The notes under the pieces were generated by a model. That model was given only the letters and a program-made list of their open reading frames with translations, was not told where the DNA came from and searched no databases. DNA of 64,000 nucleotides from Streptomyces violens (GTDB lineage: Bacteria; Actinomycetota; Actinomycetes; Streptomycetales; Streptomycetaceae): NCBI RefSeq assembly GCF_000717745.1, contig NZ_JOBH01000002.1, positions 681,160 to 745,159 of the forward strand. The letters are read 5' to 3'. The translations under genes were made by a program, and so were the position numbers. Shown one piece after another: positions 7,604-15,983 of the stretch; position 1 is the first letter of the stretch; each line of letters starts with the position of its first letter.

Positions 7604-10426
7604 CTAGCGGTGGCTCGGGAACTCCACCACCTGCTGGTAGGTGGGCCGGTTCTGCCAGCTGATCGGATCGTGCGTGAGGCCGCCGACCGCCCGGTGGATG
7701 ATCGCGTCCGCGCACCACTGGTCACCGGCCTTGCAGGCGTCGTCGCCCGGGTATACCTGCTCGGCGGTCTTCGCGGCCGCCTCGCTCAGCGTGCTGACCA
7801 GCGTGTCGCGGCACGCGTCCAGGTCGCCCTTGCCGCAGTACTGCTCGGCCAGGCCGCCGCGCACCTTCTCGCCGAGCACCGCGCGCAGATCCTTGTCGGC
7901 GTAGGACCACCAGCCGTACTGGAAGGCGGAGCCGGCGTGGCTGCCGGTCGGCCCGTGCCCGGCCGAGGGCGACTCGTCGATGGTGATGTTGGCCTTGATC
8001 GCGTCGTAGAGGCCGTCCCCGAGGCCCGGCCTGAACACCTTCTCGATCATCAGAGGCCACCAGGCATCCATGATCCTCACCGCGTCGGAGTGGGCGTACG
8101 TCTTCGATCCCGGGCTGGTCTCGCGGCGCTGTGCGCCGTCCTTGCGCCAGGCATCCAACTGCTGGACAGCGGTCTTGACCTTGGGGTCGTCGACCGGTGC
8201 CGAGCGCAGCACCTTGAGCAGCTCCGGCAGTACGTCCTCGCCGCGCAGGTCGGTGACCGCGGCCTCGCTCATCGCGCGGGTCAGGGAGGCGCGGGTGACG
8301 CCACCGTCCGCGACCAGTTCCTTCACCCGGTCGTCGAGCAGGTTGCCGCGGTGCACGGAGCCGTTGCCGAAGCCGGCCGAGTCGTACTCCCTGGCCTGCT
8401 TGTTGTTCCAGGAGATGTAGTAGTCCTGACCGACCGACTGCGGGTGCTCCTCGGGCGGGGTGTACGCGGAGGTGTTGGCCTCGGGGTCCCAGTCCTGCCA
8501 CTCGTACGCCTTCTCCGCGCGGACCGGGAGGGACGGATCGACGTCCGGGTTGCGGACGGGGTTGAGGCCGCTGTTGTAGTACGCGATGTCCTTGGAGTCG
8601 GCGTAGAACCAGTTGAAGGCGTACCCGATGTGCTGTGCGGCCTGCTGGAAGGACTTGGCGTCCTTGACGTAGGACGGATCGTTGAACATCTGGAAGCCGA
8701 TGATGGAGTCGGCCTCGTGGCGGTAGGTGGAGCGCTGCGCGGTGTAGGCGACGGGCTTGCCGTCGACGGTCGCGCGGTGCGTCACGACGCCGTAGTCGGT
8801 GCGGTGGACCTGCATACGGTACGAGCCGGCGGCCGTCGGGTCGGCGACGGTCGGCTTCCAGGAATTGGTGCGCTCCAGCTTCTCCATGGGCACGCACCGG
8901 CCGTCCTTGCGGTAGGACGTGGAGTCCTTCGTGGGCGTGGACCCGTCGGTGTTGCACAGCTCGATCGCGTAGGTGTCGGTGATGTCCTGGCTCGCGGAGG
9001 TGGCGCTCCAGGCGTAGTCCTGGCCGCGGCCGAGCTGGACGTACATGCCGACGCCCGCGAAGGAGGCGCCGCGCGCGCTGATGCCGGGACCCTGGATCTC
9101 CTGGAGCATCAGCAGCTGCGGGGCGAAGTAGCCGGTCTGCGGCCCGAAGACGGCAACCGGGTTTCCGCTGGCGGTGTGTTTCCCGGAGACCAGCAGGGCG
9201 TTGGACATGCCGCGGTGCTGGGTGGCGTCGAAGCTGCCCTTCGGGAGCACGCCGTCCTTGAAGACGCCTTCGAGCGGCTTGAGCTTCTTCGGGGTCTGCA
9301 CATCGGCCTGTGGCGGGTCGCTCTTGGCGGTGGCCGCGCCCTTCCGGTCGTACACGAGCGGTTCGGGCGTGACCGAGCCGCGGTCGGGCAGCGCCGTGCC
9401 CTTGGCGTGCTTCGGCTTGACCGCGTACGGGAAGGACTGGCCGTCGTGGAGCGTCATCGCGGCCTCGGGGTCGTTGCGTTCCCGGAAGGACTCCCAGACC
9501 TCGGTGCCCTTCTCGACGCCGTACTTCTGCTGCGCGGAGAGCAGCGCGAGGGCCTGCGGTACCTCGCCGCCGCCCCCGTTGCCGAACAGCCCGCCGACGA
9601 CGGACGCGAGGGCGATCAGGTCGGTGAGCTCGAAGGGCTTGATCTCCCCGGCGTTGGTGACCGCGTTCACGTGCCCGGTCAGCACGTACTCGCCGGGGAA
9701 GTAGCGGCCCTTCTTGGACTTCTCGCGGTAGGCGTTGATGCCGTCGACGTACGCCTGGGCGTCCGCCATGGCCTGCTCGCCGCGCGGCCCGTTGTTCTCG
9801 CGGATGGCCTCGACCTGGTCCTTCAGGTCCTGCTCGGTGTACGGGGCCTTCGGCCAGAACTCCTGCTCCAGGCCCTGGTTGGCGAGCGCGCCGCCGGCGA
9901 AGGAGGTCAGCTCGCCGCGGCCGATGTGCCGGAAGAGGTCCATCAGCCAGAGCCGGTCCTGCGCTGCGGCGTAGCCCGCGCCGTACTCGGTGCCGTAGCG
10001 GGTGGTGCCCTTGATGTGCGGCACCCCCGTCTTCTTGTCGCGGGTGATCGTCACGTCGTCGCGCGGCCGGGTGACCTTGCCGACCTGACCCTCGGGGACG
10101 CCGAAGGAGGCGTCGTTGAAGAAGTTCGTCAGGGTCTCGTCGGTGAGCGACTGGTGGCCGCCGTTCAGGTCGTTGTACGGGCCGAGCTGGTCGGAGGCGT
10201 GCGCGGGACGGGTGCCGAAGAGCTTGTTGCCGAGGATCTCGGCGAGGGTGGCGTTGCCGTTCTCGCCGGGCGGCAGGATGTCGGCGCACTGGCCCCGGCA
10301 GTGGTCGGTGACGGGTGGCGGGTCCGCGGTGGCCGCCGCGGCGGGGAGGGGTGCCAGGGCGCTGGCTCCCAGGGCGCACACCGCTGCCACGGCGGCAGCG
10401 GCGCGCCCTCCGGTACGTCGTCGCAT
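7604..10426 (-). CDS. Exported penicillin acylase family protein (Ntn hydrolase)
   Basis: A 940-residue precursor with an Arg-rich N-terminus, hydrophobic core and PAAAATAD cleavage region, hence secreted. It has the penicillin-amidase layout: an alpha-chain part (TRDKKTGVPHIKG, YAAAQDRLWLMDLFRH), a spacer, then a beta chain beginning at the presumed N-terminal nucleophile Ser408 in RGMSNALLVSG, where autocatalytic cleavage would occur. Relatives cleave penicillins, acyl-homoserine lactones, cyclic lipopeptides or other amides, so the substrate is open. AAGGAG lies eight bases before the ATG at 10426. It is monocistronic, with a long non-coding leader region shared with the plus-strand gene at 10579. 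Confidence 0.92.
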   Translation of the reverse strand: MRRRTGGRAAAAVAAVCALGASALAPLPAAAATADPPPVTDHCRGQCADILPPGENGNATLAEILGNKLFGTRPAHASDQLGPYNDLNGGHQSLTDETLTNFFNDASFGVPEGQVGKVTRPRDDVTITRDKKTGVPHIKGTTRYGTEYGAGYAAAQDRLWLMDLFRHIGRGELTSFAGGALANQGLEQEFWPKAPYTEQDLKDQVEAIRENNGPRGEQAMADAQAYVDGINAYREKSKKGRYFPGEYVLTGHVNAVTNAGEIKPFELTDLIALASVVGGLFGNGGGGEVPQALALLSAQQKYGVEKGTEVWESFRERNDPEAAMTLHDGQSFPYAVKPKHAKGTALPDRGSVTPEPLVYDRKGAATAKSDPPQADVQTPKKLKPLEGVFKDGVLPKGSFDATQHRGMSNALLVSGKHTASGNPVAVFGPQTGYFAPQLLMLQEIQGPGISARGASFAGVGMYVQLGRGQDYAWSATSASQDITDTYAIELCNTDGSTPTKDSTSYRKDGRCVPMEKLERTNSWKPTVADPTAAGSYRMQVHRTDYGVVTHRATVDGKPVAYTAQRSTYRHEADSIIGFQMFNDPSYVKDAKSFQQAAQHIGYAFNWFYADSKDIAYYNSGLNPVRNPDVDPSLPVRAEKAYEWQDWDPEANTSAYTPPEEHPQSVGQDYYISWNNKQAREYDSAGFGNGSVHRGNLLDDRVKELVADGGVTRASLTRAMSEAAVTDLRGEDVLPELLKVLRSAPVDDPKVKTAVQQLDAWRKDGAQRRETSPGSKTYAHSDAVRIMDAWWPLMIEKVFRPGLGDGLYDAIKANITIDESPSAGHGPTGSHAGSAFQYGWWSYADKDLRAVLGEKVRGGLAEQYCGKGDLDACRDTLVSTLSEAAAKTAEQVYPGDDACKAGDQWCADAIIHRAVGGLTHDPISWQNRPTYQQVVEFPSHR

Positions 10427-10578
10427 TCCTGCTCCTTGGGAGGCGGGTGCGCTGGACGTTACCGTCGGTAAATCCGCGACGGAAGATGAACAACAGTCAA
10501 CTTTCGTTCAACCACCCCACTCCCCCCACGCATCACCTCTACACCCCAGGTAACACCCCTTTCTCGCACGGCAGTTCG

Positions 10579-11262
10579 ATGGATCCGGATGCCGTTCCGT
10601 TACGTCCATTCCATGTCCAGTCGGGTTCCTCCCCACGGAGGTGGGATGAATTGGCCGGTTTCAGAGCTCTCGCCGAGCAGGTCCGCAACCCCGGGCTCGT
10701 CGCGACCCAGCGGCGGACGGCGCTGCGCAAGTGCCTCGAACGGTTCGCCCCGTACGGGCACCGGGCGACCTGGCACCACTTGTGCACCCGTGCAGGCATC
10801 GGGACGCAGGACCGCAACCCTGACCCGGGCAGGCTCATGGCCGCCCTGGCGGAACTGGAGGAGGCACGCAACCTCTGGCTCGCTTATGAAGAGGACTTCG
10901 CCGCCCGTCGGCGGCGTGAGAAGCACGAAGGCATCCGGCAGCCGGGCGCCCTGCACGAATGGCACCTGCGCACCTGGGGCGGGTGCGACATCGTGCCCTG
11001 CGAGTCACCGCACCGGCATCCGACCGCACGCCTGGCCGAGGTGCTGCGCCGGGTGATCGCGGCCATGGAGTCGGGCCGGCAGCGCGAGGACTGCCCGGTG
11101 TGCGGGGGCCGGCGCTTCGTCTGGCACACGGACGGGGCACACCCGGTGAACGGGCCGGTCTGCCAGGAATGCGGAGTCGTCACCCCGTCGGCGGTCCTGA
11201 CCACCGCCGTACTCTCCGCCGCCCGGCGCGCCAACGCCGACCGGGCCTTCGCCGCGGCCTGA
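10579..11262 (+). CDS. Hypothetical protein with C-terminal zinc-ribbon-like CxxC pairs
   Basis: 227 residues, soluble, not recognised. The N-terminal two thirds are charged and helical (LAEQVRNPGL... FERFAPYGH-like). Near the C-terminus, CPVCGGRRF and, about 20 residues later, CQECGVV form a pair of CxxC knuckles that could bind one zinc, as in small nucleic-acid or protein-binding ribbons. The ATG at 10579 lacks a clear ribosome site, so the start is tentative; an in-frame ATG exists at 10485. It is divergent from the acylase gene. The metal site is my inference from the Cys spacing. Confidence 0.65.
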   Translation: MDPDAVPLRPFHVQSGSSPRRWDELAGFRALAEQVRNPGLVATQRRTALRKCLERFAPYGHRATWHHLCTRAGIGTQDRNPDPGRLMAALAELEEARNLWLAYEEDFAARRRREKHEGIRQPGALHEWHLRTWGGCDIVPCESPHRHPTARLAEVLRRVIAAMESGRQREDCPVCGGRRFVWHTDGAHPVNGPVCQECGVVTPSAVLTTAVLSAARRANADRAFAAA

Positions 11263-11476
11263 GCCACGGGCAGCACGCGGCAGCACCCGGCAACAGGGTG
11301 TAAGCACCAGGGGGAAACGGCGGGGCGCCGGGCGCGCACCTGCCGCATCAGGCGGACGTGGGACCGGATGCGCCGGTACGGGGGACCCGCGCCGCCACGA
11401 ACCGCCAACGAGCCACCGCGGTATCGCACTTGAGGGCCTCTTCCCGCGAGTGCATGAAGGTTGTACGTTCCCGTGC

Positions 11477-12841
11477 ATGCTCCCGCTCGCCCGTTCCGCC
11501 ACCGTCGCCCCGCCGGGCTGGAGCCGCTGGCTCGTCCCGCCCGCCGCGCTCGCCATCCACCTCGCCATCGGCCAGGCGTACGCCTGGAGCGTGTTCAAGC
11601 CCCCGCTGGAGTCCTCGCTCGGGCTCTCCGGCACCGCCTCCGCGCTCCCCTTCCAGCTCGCCATCGTGATGCTCGGCCTGTCGGCGGCGTTCGGCGGCAC
11701 GCTCGTCGAACGGCGCGGCCCGCGCTGGGCCATGCTCGTCTCCACCCTCTGCTTCTGCTCCGGCTTCCTCGTCGCCGCGCTCGGCGCCGCCACCCGCCAG
11801 TACTGGCTGGTCGTGCTCGGCTACGGCTTCATCGGCGGGATCGGCCTGGGCATCGGCTACATCTCCCCCGTCTCCACGCTGATCAAGTGGTTCCCGGACC
11901 GCCCCGGCATGGCCACCGGCATCGCCATCATGGGCTTCGGCGGCGGCGCGCTGATCGCCTCGCCCTGGTCCAGCGGACTGCTGGAAGCGCTGGGCGCCGA
12001 TTCCGCCGGTATCGCGCGGACGTTCCTCGTGATGGGCCTGGTGTACGCGGTCTTCATGTCGCTGGGTGTGCTGCTGGTCCGGGTACCCCCGGACGACTGG
12101 CGGCCCCCTGGCGCCGCGCCCGCCCGGACCTCTCAACGCCCCCTGGTCACCAGCGCCCAGGTCTCGGCCCGCAACGCGCTGCGCACCCCGCAGTTCTGGT
12201 GCCTGTGGGTCGTCCTCTGCATGAACGTCACGGCCGGCATCGGCATCCTGGAGAAGGCCGCGCCGATGATCGCGGACTTCTTCGCCGACACCGCCACACC
12301 CGTGAGCGCGGCAGCGGCGGCCGGCTTCGTCGGCATGCTCTCGCTGGCCAACATGCTCGGCCGGTTCGCCTGGTCCACCACCTCCGACCTGGTCGGCCGC
12401 AAGAACATCTACCGGCTCTACCTCGGCGTGGGCGCGCTGCTGTACCTCGTACTGGCGCTGACCGGCGACGCCTCCAAACCGCTCTTCGTCGCCTGCGCGG
12501 CCGTCATCCTGTCCTTCTACGGCGGCGGTTTCTCCACGGTCCCCGCGTACTTGAAGGACCTCTTCGGCACGTACCAGGTCGGCGCGATCCACGGGCGGCT
12601 GCTCACCGCTTGGTCCACCGCCGGCGTCCTCGGCCCGCTGATCGTCAACGCCATCGCGGACTCCCAGCACGCCGCCGGGCGCAGCGGCCCCGACCTCTAC
12701 ACCACGTCGTTCTTCATCATGATCGGTCTGCTCGTGATCGGCTTCATCGCCAACGAGCTGGTCCGGCCGGTCCACTCGCGCCACCACGAGCCGGTGCCGC
12801 CGGACCGCCTGGAAGCACAGGAAGAAGGAGCCGCCCGGTGA
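11477..12841 (+). CDS. OFA (oxalate/formate antiporter) family MFS transporter
   Basis: 454 residues with 12 predicted helices. The opening WLVPPAALAIHLAIGQAYAW is typical of the OFA subgroup, followed by LVERRGPRWAM (helix 2-3 loop), YGFIGGIGLGIGYISPVSTL and KWFPDRPGMATGIAIMGFGG. OFA members move small carboxylates such as oxalate or formate, but most are uncharacterised. Either GTG 11450 or ATG 11477 could start it; neither has a well-placed ribosome site. The stop TGA overlaps the start of the next small gene by four bases, so the two are translationally coupled. Confidence 0.9.
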   Translation: MLPLARSATVAPPGWSRWLVPPAALAIHLAIGQAYAWSVFKPPLESSLGLSGTASALPFQLAIVMLGLSAAFGGTLVERRGPRWAMLVSTLCFCSGFLVAALGAATRQYWLVVLGYGFIGGIGLGIGYISPVSTLIKWFPDRPGMATGIAIMGFGGGALIASPWSSGLLEALGADSAGIARTFLVMGLVYAVFMSLGVLLVRVPPDDWRPPGAAPARTSQRPLVTSAQVSARNALRTPQFWCLWVVLCMNVTAGIGILEKAAPMIADFFADTATPVSAAAAAGFVGMLSLANMLGRFAWSTTSDLVGRKNIYRLYLGVGALLYLVLALTGDASKPLFVACAAVILSFYGGGFSTVPAYLKDLFGTYQVGAIHGRLLTAWSTAGVLGPLIVNAIADSQHAAGRSGPDLYTTSFFIMIGLLVIGFIANELVRPVHSRHHEPVPPDRLEAQEEGAAR

Positions 12842-12951
12842 CCGGCCGCCGCACCGCCCTGCTCGTCCTCGTCTGGCTGTGGGTCGGACTGCCCTTCGCC
12901 TACGGGCTGTACGAGCTGACGCTCAAGATGACGCAGCTGTTCACCGGCTGA
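12838..12951 (+). CDS. 37-residue MFS transporter small subunit
   Basis: A 37-residue, single-helix protein (ALLVLVWLWVGLPFAYGLYE core, polar ends). The GTG start at 12838 overlaps the upstream TGA as GTGA, a classic coupling arrangement. Small membrane partners following OFA-type MFS genes have been named MFS transporter small subunit in automated annotation; I know of no biochemical role, but the coupling suggests a stoichiometric accessory helix. The stop is six bases before the convergent soxR stop. Confidence 0.72.
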   Translation: MTGRRTALLVLVWLWVGLPFAYGLYELTLKMTQLFTG

Positions 12952-12957
12952 GGCCGC

Positions 12958-13449
12958 TCACCCCTCGGGGGCCGGGTCCGCCGGGCGTCCGTCGCGGTCC
13001 ACACGCAGCCGCCGCGCGCCCGTCCCCTGCTCGCCGAGCTCGTCGTACGGGTTGGAGAGCGCGCACTTCTCCAGGGAGAGGCAGCCGCAGCCGATGCAGT
13101 CGGTCAGCCTGTCGCGCAGATCCTGGAGCTGGCCGATGCGCGCGTCCAGCTCGCTGCGCCAGGCTTCGGAGAGCCGCGCCCAGTCCGCGCGGTTGGGCGT
13201 GCGCTCCTCCGGCAGCTCGGCGAGCGCGTCACGGATCACCGCGAGCGGGATGCCGACGCGCTGCGCCGCCCGGACGAACGCGACGCGGCGCAGCGTGTCA
13301 CGGGTGAACCGGCGCTGATTGCCCGCGGTCCTGGTGCTGCTGATCAGCCCCTTGGACTCGTAGAAGTGCAGGGCGGAGACGGCGGCGCCGCTGCGCGCCG
13401 AGAGCTGGCCGACGGTGAGCTCGTGGACCTTACGGGAAAGCTGGGGCAC
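12958..13449 (-). CDS. soxR: SoxR, redox-sensing MerR-family activator
   Basis: 163 residues. The MerR winged helix is at about 9-75 ([20 protein letters not shown]), then the dimerisation helix, then [12 protein letters not shown] with cysteines at 118, 121, 123 and 129: the CX2CXCX5C [2Fe-2S] site that defines SoxR. In Streptomyces SoxR responds to redox-active metabolites and activates efflux and detoxification genes directly, without SoxS. The start is GTG 13449. TATTAG lies ten bases upstream on this strand, with no ribosome site, so the mRNA may be leaderless. It is divergent from the maoC gene. Confidence 0.95.
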   Translation of the reverse strand: MPQLSRKVHELTVGQLSARSGAAVSALHFYESKGLISSTRTAGNQRRFTRDTLRRVAFVRAAQRVGIPLAVIRDALAELPEERTPNRADWARLSEAWRSELDARIGQLQDLRDRLTDCIGCGCLSLEKCALSNPYDELGEQGTGARRLRVDRDGRPADPAPEG

Positions 13450-13475
13450 GTCGGCCAGCCTAATAGGAAGAGCCG

Positions 13476-13518
13476 TTGACAGCGGAGGATCTGGACAGCA
13501 AGCTGAGCAAGCGCTTAG
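13476..13518 (+). promoter_or_regulatory. maoC promoter with TetR operator copy 1
   Basis: A consensus -35 TTGACA occupies 13476-13481. Seventeen bases on is CAAGCT (13499-13504), a weak -10. The dyad CTGAGCAAGCGCTTAG at 13503-13518 overlaps the -10 edge and start of transcription, where a repressor would block initiation. The identical 16-mer occurs at 14720-14735. Confidence 0.65.
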
Positions 13519-13539
13519 TCGATGAGGAGGCATACGGAC

Positions 13540-14001
13540 ATGGCAGACCCCCGAGTGTTCGGTTCGCTGGACGAACTGCGTGGAGCCGTCGGCGAGGAGC
13601 TCGGCCCGAGCGACTGGCTGGAGGTCGACCAGAAGCGGATCGACCTGTTCGCCGACGCCACCGGCGACCACCAGTGGATCCACATCGACCAGGAGAAGGC
13701 GAAGGCCGGGCCGTTCGGCACGACCATCGCGCACGGCTACCTCACGCTGTCACTGCTGCCCGCCCTCGTACCGCAGCTGATGCGCGTCGACAACGTCAAG
13801 ATGGGCATCAACTACGGCACGAACAAGGTGCGCTTCCCCTCCCCCGTGCCGGTCGGCTCGCGGCTGCGCGCCACCGCGAAGATCGCCGAGGTGACCGAGG
13901 TGCCGGGCGGCGTGCAGCTCACGACGGCGGTGACCGTGGAGCGCGAGGGCGGCGACAAGCCGGTCTGCGTCGCGGAGTCGGTCAGCCGCTTCTACCTGTA
14001 A
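13540..14001 (+). CDS. MaoC-family (R)-specific enoyl-CoA hydratase
   Basis: 153 residues, single hot-dog domain. The hydratase-2 motif is present as [12 protein letters not shown] and, further on, [15 protein letters not shown], giving the catalytic Asp and His. It hydrates trans-2-enoyl-CoA to (R)-3-hydroxyacyl-CoA. The ATG at 13540 has GAGGAGG nine bases upstream. An operator palindrome sits 22-37 bases before the start, and the same palindrome lies before the convergent TetR gene, so the gene is probably repressed by that TetR and used in acyl-CoA breakdown. Confidence 0.93.
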   Translation: MADPRVFGSLDELRGAVGEELGPSDWLEVDQKRIDLFADATGDHQWIHIDQEKAKAGPFGTTIAHGYLTLSLLPALVPQLMRVDNVKMGINYGTNKVRFPSPVPVGSRLRATAKIAEVTEVPGGVQLTTAVTVEREGGDKPVCVAESVSRFYL

Positions 14002-14022
14002 GTCCCCTGGAAGCCCCGGCTT

Positions 14023-14646
14023 TTACGGGCGCCGGGCGCCCACCATGCCCAGTACCAGGTCGGCGTAGAGCTCGCCGACCTGGTCGGGCGTGCGCTTCCC
14101 GTCCGCGGTGAACCAGCGGGCGACGTCCACGCAGAGTGACAGCACCGCCAGCGTCGTGCCGGGCACGTCCCGCACGGTGAACTCCCCGGCGTCCGCGCCG
14201 TCCTGGATGATCTCCCGCAGCAGCCGGTCGGTCTTCCGCCGCAGGTCCGCGATCTCGGCGTAGTGCTCCTCGCTCAGCGCCTTCAGCTCGTACTGGATGA
14301 TGCGCGCGGTCGTGTGCCGCTCGGCGTGCCAGCTCGCGAAGGCGCGTACCGCGCAGCGCAGCCGGTCGGCGGCCGTGCCCTCGGCGCCGGCCGCGGCCGC
14401 CATGATCTTCAGCGCCCGCTCGTGGCCCGTGACGCTGATGCGGTAGAGCAGCTCTTCCTTGGTCTTGTAGTGGATGTAGAGCGCGGCCGGGCTCATGCCG
14501 GCCCGCCCGGCGATGTCACGGGTGGTCGTGGCGTGGTAGCCGCGCTCCGCGAACGCCTCGACGGCAGCCCCGACCAGCCGCTGGGCCGCGTCCGGAGCCA
14601 CCTCGGCCCATTCTCCTGCGGCCTCGTCCGCCCGCTCCGCTCCCAT
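14023..14646 (-). CDS. TetR-family repressor of the maoC/acyl-CoA dehydrogenase locus
   Basis: 207 residues. The helix-turn-helix (residues about 20-65) contains TTRDIAGRAGMSPAALYIHY. The C-terminal domain has TARIIQYELKALSEEHY, typical of the regulators found beside acyl-CoA dehydrogenases. It is convergent with maoC (21 bp gap) and just downstream of the acyl-CoA dehydrogenase gene on the same strand. The palindrome CTGAGCAAGCGCTTAG at 14720-14735 lies 75-90 bases before its start and again before maoC, which supports autoregulation plus control of maoC. The ATG at 14646 is taken as start. Confidence 0.9.
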   Translation of the reverse strand: MGAERADEAAGEWAEVAPDAAQRLVGAAVEAFAERGYHATTTRDIAGRAGMSPAALYIHYKTKEELLYRISVTGHERALKIMAAAAGAEGTAADRLRCAVRAFASWHAERHTTARIIQYELKALSEEHYAEIADLRRKTDRLLREIIQDGADAGEFTVRDVPGTTLAVLSLCVDVARWFTADGKRTPDQVGELYADLVLGMVGARRP

Positions 14647-14719
14647 CGCGCACTCCGATCCTGCGGTCCGCCGCGGTCCGTCCGCGGCGGGCCATCAGAT
14701 CGAACACCATACTCCAGGA

Positions 14720-14735
14720 CTGAGCAAGCGCTTAG
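14720..14735. promoter_or_regulatory. TetR operator copy 2 (CTGAGCAAGCGCTTAG)
   Basis: An exact 16-base match to the site at 13503-13518. On the minus strand it lies upstream of a -10-like TATGGT (complement of 14706-14711), so it covers the -35 region of the TetR gene. Position and identity support autoregulation. Confidence 0.62.
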
Positions 14736-14764
14736 GGCTGTGTCTTCGGAACCCGGTACTCCGG

Positions 14765-15916
14765 TCAGAACGCGGAGACCCCCGTCAGCGCGCGCCCGAT
14801 GAGCAGCTTCTGGATCTGGCTGGTGCCTTCGTAGAGCGTCATCACGCGGGCGTCCCGGACGAGCTTGCCGACCGGGTACTCGTCGATGTAGCCGTACCCG
14901 CCGAAGACCTGCAGGGCGTTGTTGGCACAGCGTACCGCCGCCTCGGAGGCGAACAGCTTCGCCTTGGACGCCTCGGTGACAAAGGGCTTCCCGCGGTCGA
15001 TGAGGTCGGCGACCCGCCAGGTCAGCAGCCGGGCCGCGTCCACGTCCAGCGCGATGTCGGCGAGCAGCTCCTGGACGAGCTGGTGGTGGGCGATGGTCTT
15101 GCCGAACTGGTCGCGCTCGCCCGCGTACCCGACGGCGGCGTCCAGCGCGGCCTGCGCGATGCCCACGCAGCCGGCCGCGACCGACATCCGGCCCTTGGCC
15201 AGCGCGGACATGGCGACGGAGAAGCCCTTGCCCTCGGGGGCGATCATCGCGGACGCCGGGACCCGCACGTCCTCCAGGACCAGCTCGGCGGTGGCCTGGC
15301 CGCGCAGGCCCAGCTTGCCGTGGATCTCCCGGCGGGACAGGCCCGGGGTGTCGGTGGGCACGAGGAAGGCACTGACACCCTTGTGGCCGGGCTCCGCGCC
15401 GGTGCGGGCGAAGAGCAGCACCACGTCGGCCCAGGTGCCGTTGGTGATGAACATCTTGGTGCCGTTGATCACCCAGTCCCCTCCGTCGCGCACGGCGCGG
15501 GTGGTGAGGTTGCCCGCGTCGGAACCGGTGCCGGGCTCGGTGAGGCCGAAGCAGCCGAGGGCCTCGCCGGAGGTGAGCCGGGGCAGCCACGCCTGCTTCT
15601 GCTCCTCGCTCCCCCAGGCGGCGATGGACTTGGCGACCAGCCCGAGCGAGACGGAGACGATGCCGCGCACGGAGGAGTCGCCGCGCCCCAGCTCCTCGGT
15701 GACCAGCGCGTACGCGAAGTGGTCGCCGCCGGAGCCGCCGTACTCCTCGGGGATCGTCAGGCCCAGGAAACCCAGGTCGCCCATGGTCTTCACGATTCCG
15801 CGGTCGACCTGCTCGGCGCGGTCCCACTCCGTGACGTGCGGGGCGACCTCGCGGTCGACGAAGTCCTTGGCGAGCTGCCGGACGGCGGCCTGCTCCTCAT
15901 TGAGTTCGAGGTTCAT
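14765..15916 (-). CDS. Acyl-CoA dehydrogenase (FAD)
   Basis: 383 residues, the usual length. It has the N-terminal helical domain, the flavin/substrate signatures CFGLTEPGTGSDAG and KMFITNG, and the C-terminal catalytic base Glu in the MTLYEGTSQIQ motif. GGYGYIDEYPV is also conserved. It introduces the alpha-beta double bond in an acyl-CoA, the step before MaoC hydration. The ATG at 15916 follows GAGGAAG. Its promoter region contains the AATTATCACTGCTAGTTT operator shared with the TetR gene transcribed divergently at 15984, so that regulator, rather than the one downstream, probably controls it. Confidence 0.94.
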   Translation of the reverse strand: MNLELNEEQAAVRQLAKDFVDREVAPHVTEWDRAEQVDRGIVKTMGDLGFLGLTIPEEYGGSGGDHFAYALVTEELGRGDSSVRGIVSVSLGLVAKSIAAWGSEEQKQAWLPRLTSGEALGCFGLTEPGTGSDAGNLTTRAVRDGGDWVINGTKMFITNGTWADVVLLFARTGAEPGHKGVSAFLVPTDTPGLSRREIHGKLGLRGQATAELVLEDVRVPASAMIAPEGKGFSVAMSALAKGRMSVAAGCVGIAQAALDAAVGYAGERDQFGKTIAHHQLVQELLADIALDVDAARLLTWRVADLIDRGKPFVTEASKAKLFASEAAVRCANNALQVFGGYGYIDEYPVGKLVRDARVMTLYEGTSQIQKLLIGRALTGVSAF

Positions 15917-15938
15917 GATGCGTCTTCCTCTGGGCCTT

Positions 15939-15956
15939 AATTATCACTGCTAGTTT
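15939..15956. promoter_or_regulatory. Divergent TetR operator, copy 1 (AATTATCACTGCTAGTTT)
   Basis: Lies between the acyl-CoA dehydrogenase (minus) and the TetR gene (plus). On the minus strand it contains GATAAT, a good -10 for the dehydrogenase. On the plus strand it covers the -35 position for TACTAT at 15971-15976, the -10 of the TetR gene. It matches 15 of 18 bases of the site at 21967-21984. Confidence 0.68.
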
Positions 15957-15983
15957 TTTGCGGCGGCCTCTACTATGTGCGTC

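Noticed and set aside
7553..10471. 972-codon plus-strand open frame
   Set aside because: Antisense to the penicillin-acylase gene, Val/Gly/Arg-rich, no domain and no ribosome site.
11425..11450. Possible SoxR box before the OFA transporter (TTGAGG half site)
   Set aside because: Only one half matches; the dyad CCTCAA-TTGAGG is absent. Too weak to report as a site.
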